Of a DNA stretch of 8,463 bases, positions 7,582-8,463 are shown in pieces. Source of the DNA: an uncultured Bacilli bacterium (GTDB lineage Bacteria > Bacillota_I > Bacilli_A > RF39 > UBA660); NCBI GenBank assembly GCA_944363655.1, contig CALVUU010000057.1, forward strand, positions 1-8,463. The letters are read 5' to 3'. Position 1 is the stretch's first letter. Every line of letters begins with the position of its first letter. The notes under the pieces are model-generated. The model searched no databases, was not told the origin of the DNA, and was given only the letters and a program-made list of their open reading frames with translations. The position numbers and the translations under genes were made by a program.

Positions 7582-8440
7582 ATGACTTTGTTCTTTTTAC
7601 ACTATCTAAATAATAAAAACCATCTTTATTAAGGATATATGTATAAGTATATTGCTCCAAATTATCTTTATTATCTTCTATATATTTATTATAAGTATTT
7701 TCTCTTTCTTCTTTATTATTAACTGTATTTTCATCAATAAGTAATTCTCCCAAAGAAGTAGTTTTATTGTAATCTTTATACATTTGATTACTCATACCAT
7801 CCAAATAAACAACAGCACTAATTATTTCAATTCTATCACTATATTTAGTAACTTTTATTATTTTTTCATGAACACTAAATGTAGTAGTTCCACCACAACC
7901 ATAAGGTCCAACATATGAATATCTTTTTTGAGCAGCATCATAAGTTAGAGTCATACATCCATCTGATATTTGATTTGTATGACTATAAGTATTTGGTCCA
8001 AATGTTCTTTCATAAATATCTTTTAAGGTATCTTCATCTAAATAAAAAGTAGTTGTAAGATTTGGACTTGTTCCTACAGAATAACGTTCTACTAATGGAT
8101 ACCACTGTCTTGATAATAATCTCATTTTATCTTCCATACTCATTTCACTTACTTTATAACCACCATCTTGATAAATATGGGAAGATACCCCTATAGCAGA
8201 AAAATGAGCATTATTAAATAATTCTTTTATGCTTGCATTTGAACAATCTATTGATACGCCTATATCATCTTTTATTTCTTGTTCACCTTTGGTAATATTT
8301 ATTTGATTATTTTCTTTATTACTGTTATTTAATTTAATAATATCTTTATCTATCAAAATATAACTAACTAGTCCAGCAATACACAATATTAAGAAAATAA
8401 TAAAAATTATTACTCCTCTACTCTTTTCATTCTCCATCAT
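7580..8440 (-). CDS. Uncharacterised single-pass membrane-anchored protein
   Basis: I do not recognise this family. The start is taken as ATG 8438-8440, with AGGTG about 8 nt upstream; the TTG at 8456-8458 is in frame but has no ribosome site. The 286-residue product has one hydrophobic segment at residues 10-30 after a short charged N-terminus (MMENEKSRG), which predicts an uncleaved anchor with the rest outside the cell. A polar Asn/Lys-rich linker (31-60) leads to a domain of about 220 residues. Features seen there are C66, C162 and C182 (SDGCMTLTY and GPYGCGGTTTF), the latter two a possible disulfide, and a tyrosine-rich strand-like C-terminus (YTYTYILNKDGFYYLDSV). There is no lipobox; C20 lies inside the helix without an LxxC signal. 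Its promoter lies at or beyond the right edge. Function unknown. Confidence 0.85.
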   Translation of the reverse strand: MMENEKSRGVIIFIIFLILCIAGLVSYILIDKDIIKLNNSNKENNQINITKGEQEIKDDIGVSIDCSNASIKELFNNAHFSAIGVSSHIYQDGGYKVSEMSMEDKMRLLSRQWYPLVERYSVGTSPNLTTTFYLDEDTLKDIYERTFGPNTYSHTNQISDGCMTLTYDAAQKRYSYVGPYGCGGTTTFSVHEKIIKVTKYSDRIEIISAVVYLDGMSNQMYKDYNKTTSLGELLIDENTVNNKEERENTYNKYIEDNKDNLEQYTYTYILNKDGFYYLDSVKRTKS

Positions 8441-8463
8441 TATCACACACCTACTCAACTATT

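Overview
The window is very AT-rich, and its genes have strong purine-rich Shine-Dalgarno sites. All tryptophans seen are TGG codons, and TGA serves as a stop in the 54-residue gene. This fits a low-GC Firmicutes/Bacilli-type anaerobe that keeps the standard genetic code, for example an Erysipelotrichia- or RF39-like gut lineage. The lineage is inferred from composition and gene content, not shown directly.

Layout. Positions 1-318 (minus) hold the first 106 codons of a three-helix membrane protein, possibly an LCP (LytR-CpsA-Psr) protein. A tRNA-Cys gene follows at 629-702 (minus), with its own terminator. Positions 913-3875 (minus) hold a two-gene operon, pflB then pflA: pyruvate formate-lyase and its radical-SAM activase. 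This points to strictly anaerobic mixed-acid fermentation, with pyruvate split to acetyl-CoA and formate. Next on the minus strand come a 297-residue unrecognised protein with an HELIH metallopeptidase-like motif and a 54-residue two-helix membrane protein, each with its own promoter.

The most distinctive part is 5213-7438. It holds a plus-strand collagen-like protein of 194 residues (Gly-X-Thr triplets split by a 36-residue non-collagen spacer), a minus-strand TspO/MBR membrane protein that shares a bidirectional terminator with it, and a plus-strand family-2 glycosyltransferase with C-terminal TPR repeats. The threonine-rich collagen tract next to a TPR-type glycosyltransferase suggests a collagen-like surface glycoprotein and the enzyme that modifies it, as in the BclA/SgtA arrangement of spore-surface proteins. 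The last gene (7580-8440, minus) is an unrecognised single-pass membrane protein.

The region is tightly packed. Several terminator hairpins include the stop codon of the gene they end. At two junctions the T-tract of one gene's terminator runs into the -35 region of the next gene. Predicted 5' leaders are mostly only 15-35 nt. No mobile elements, CRISPR arrays or broken genes were seen.
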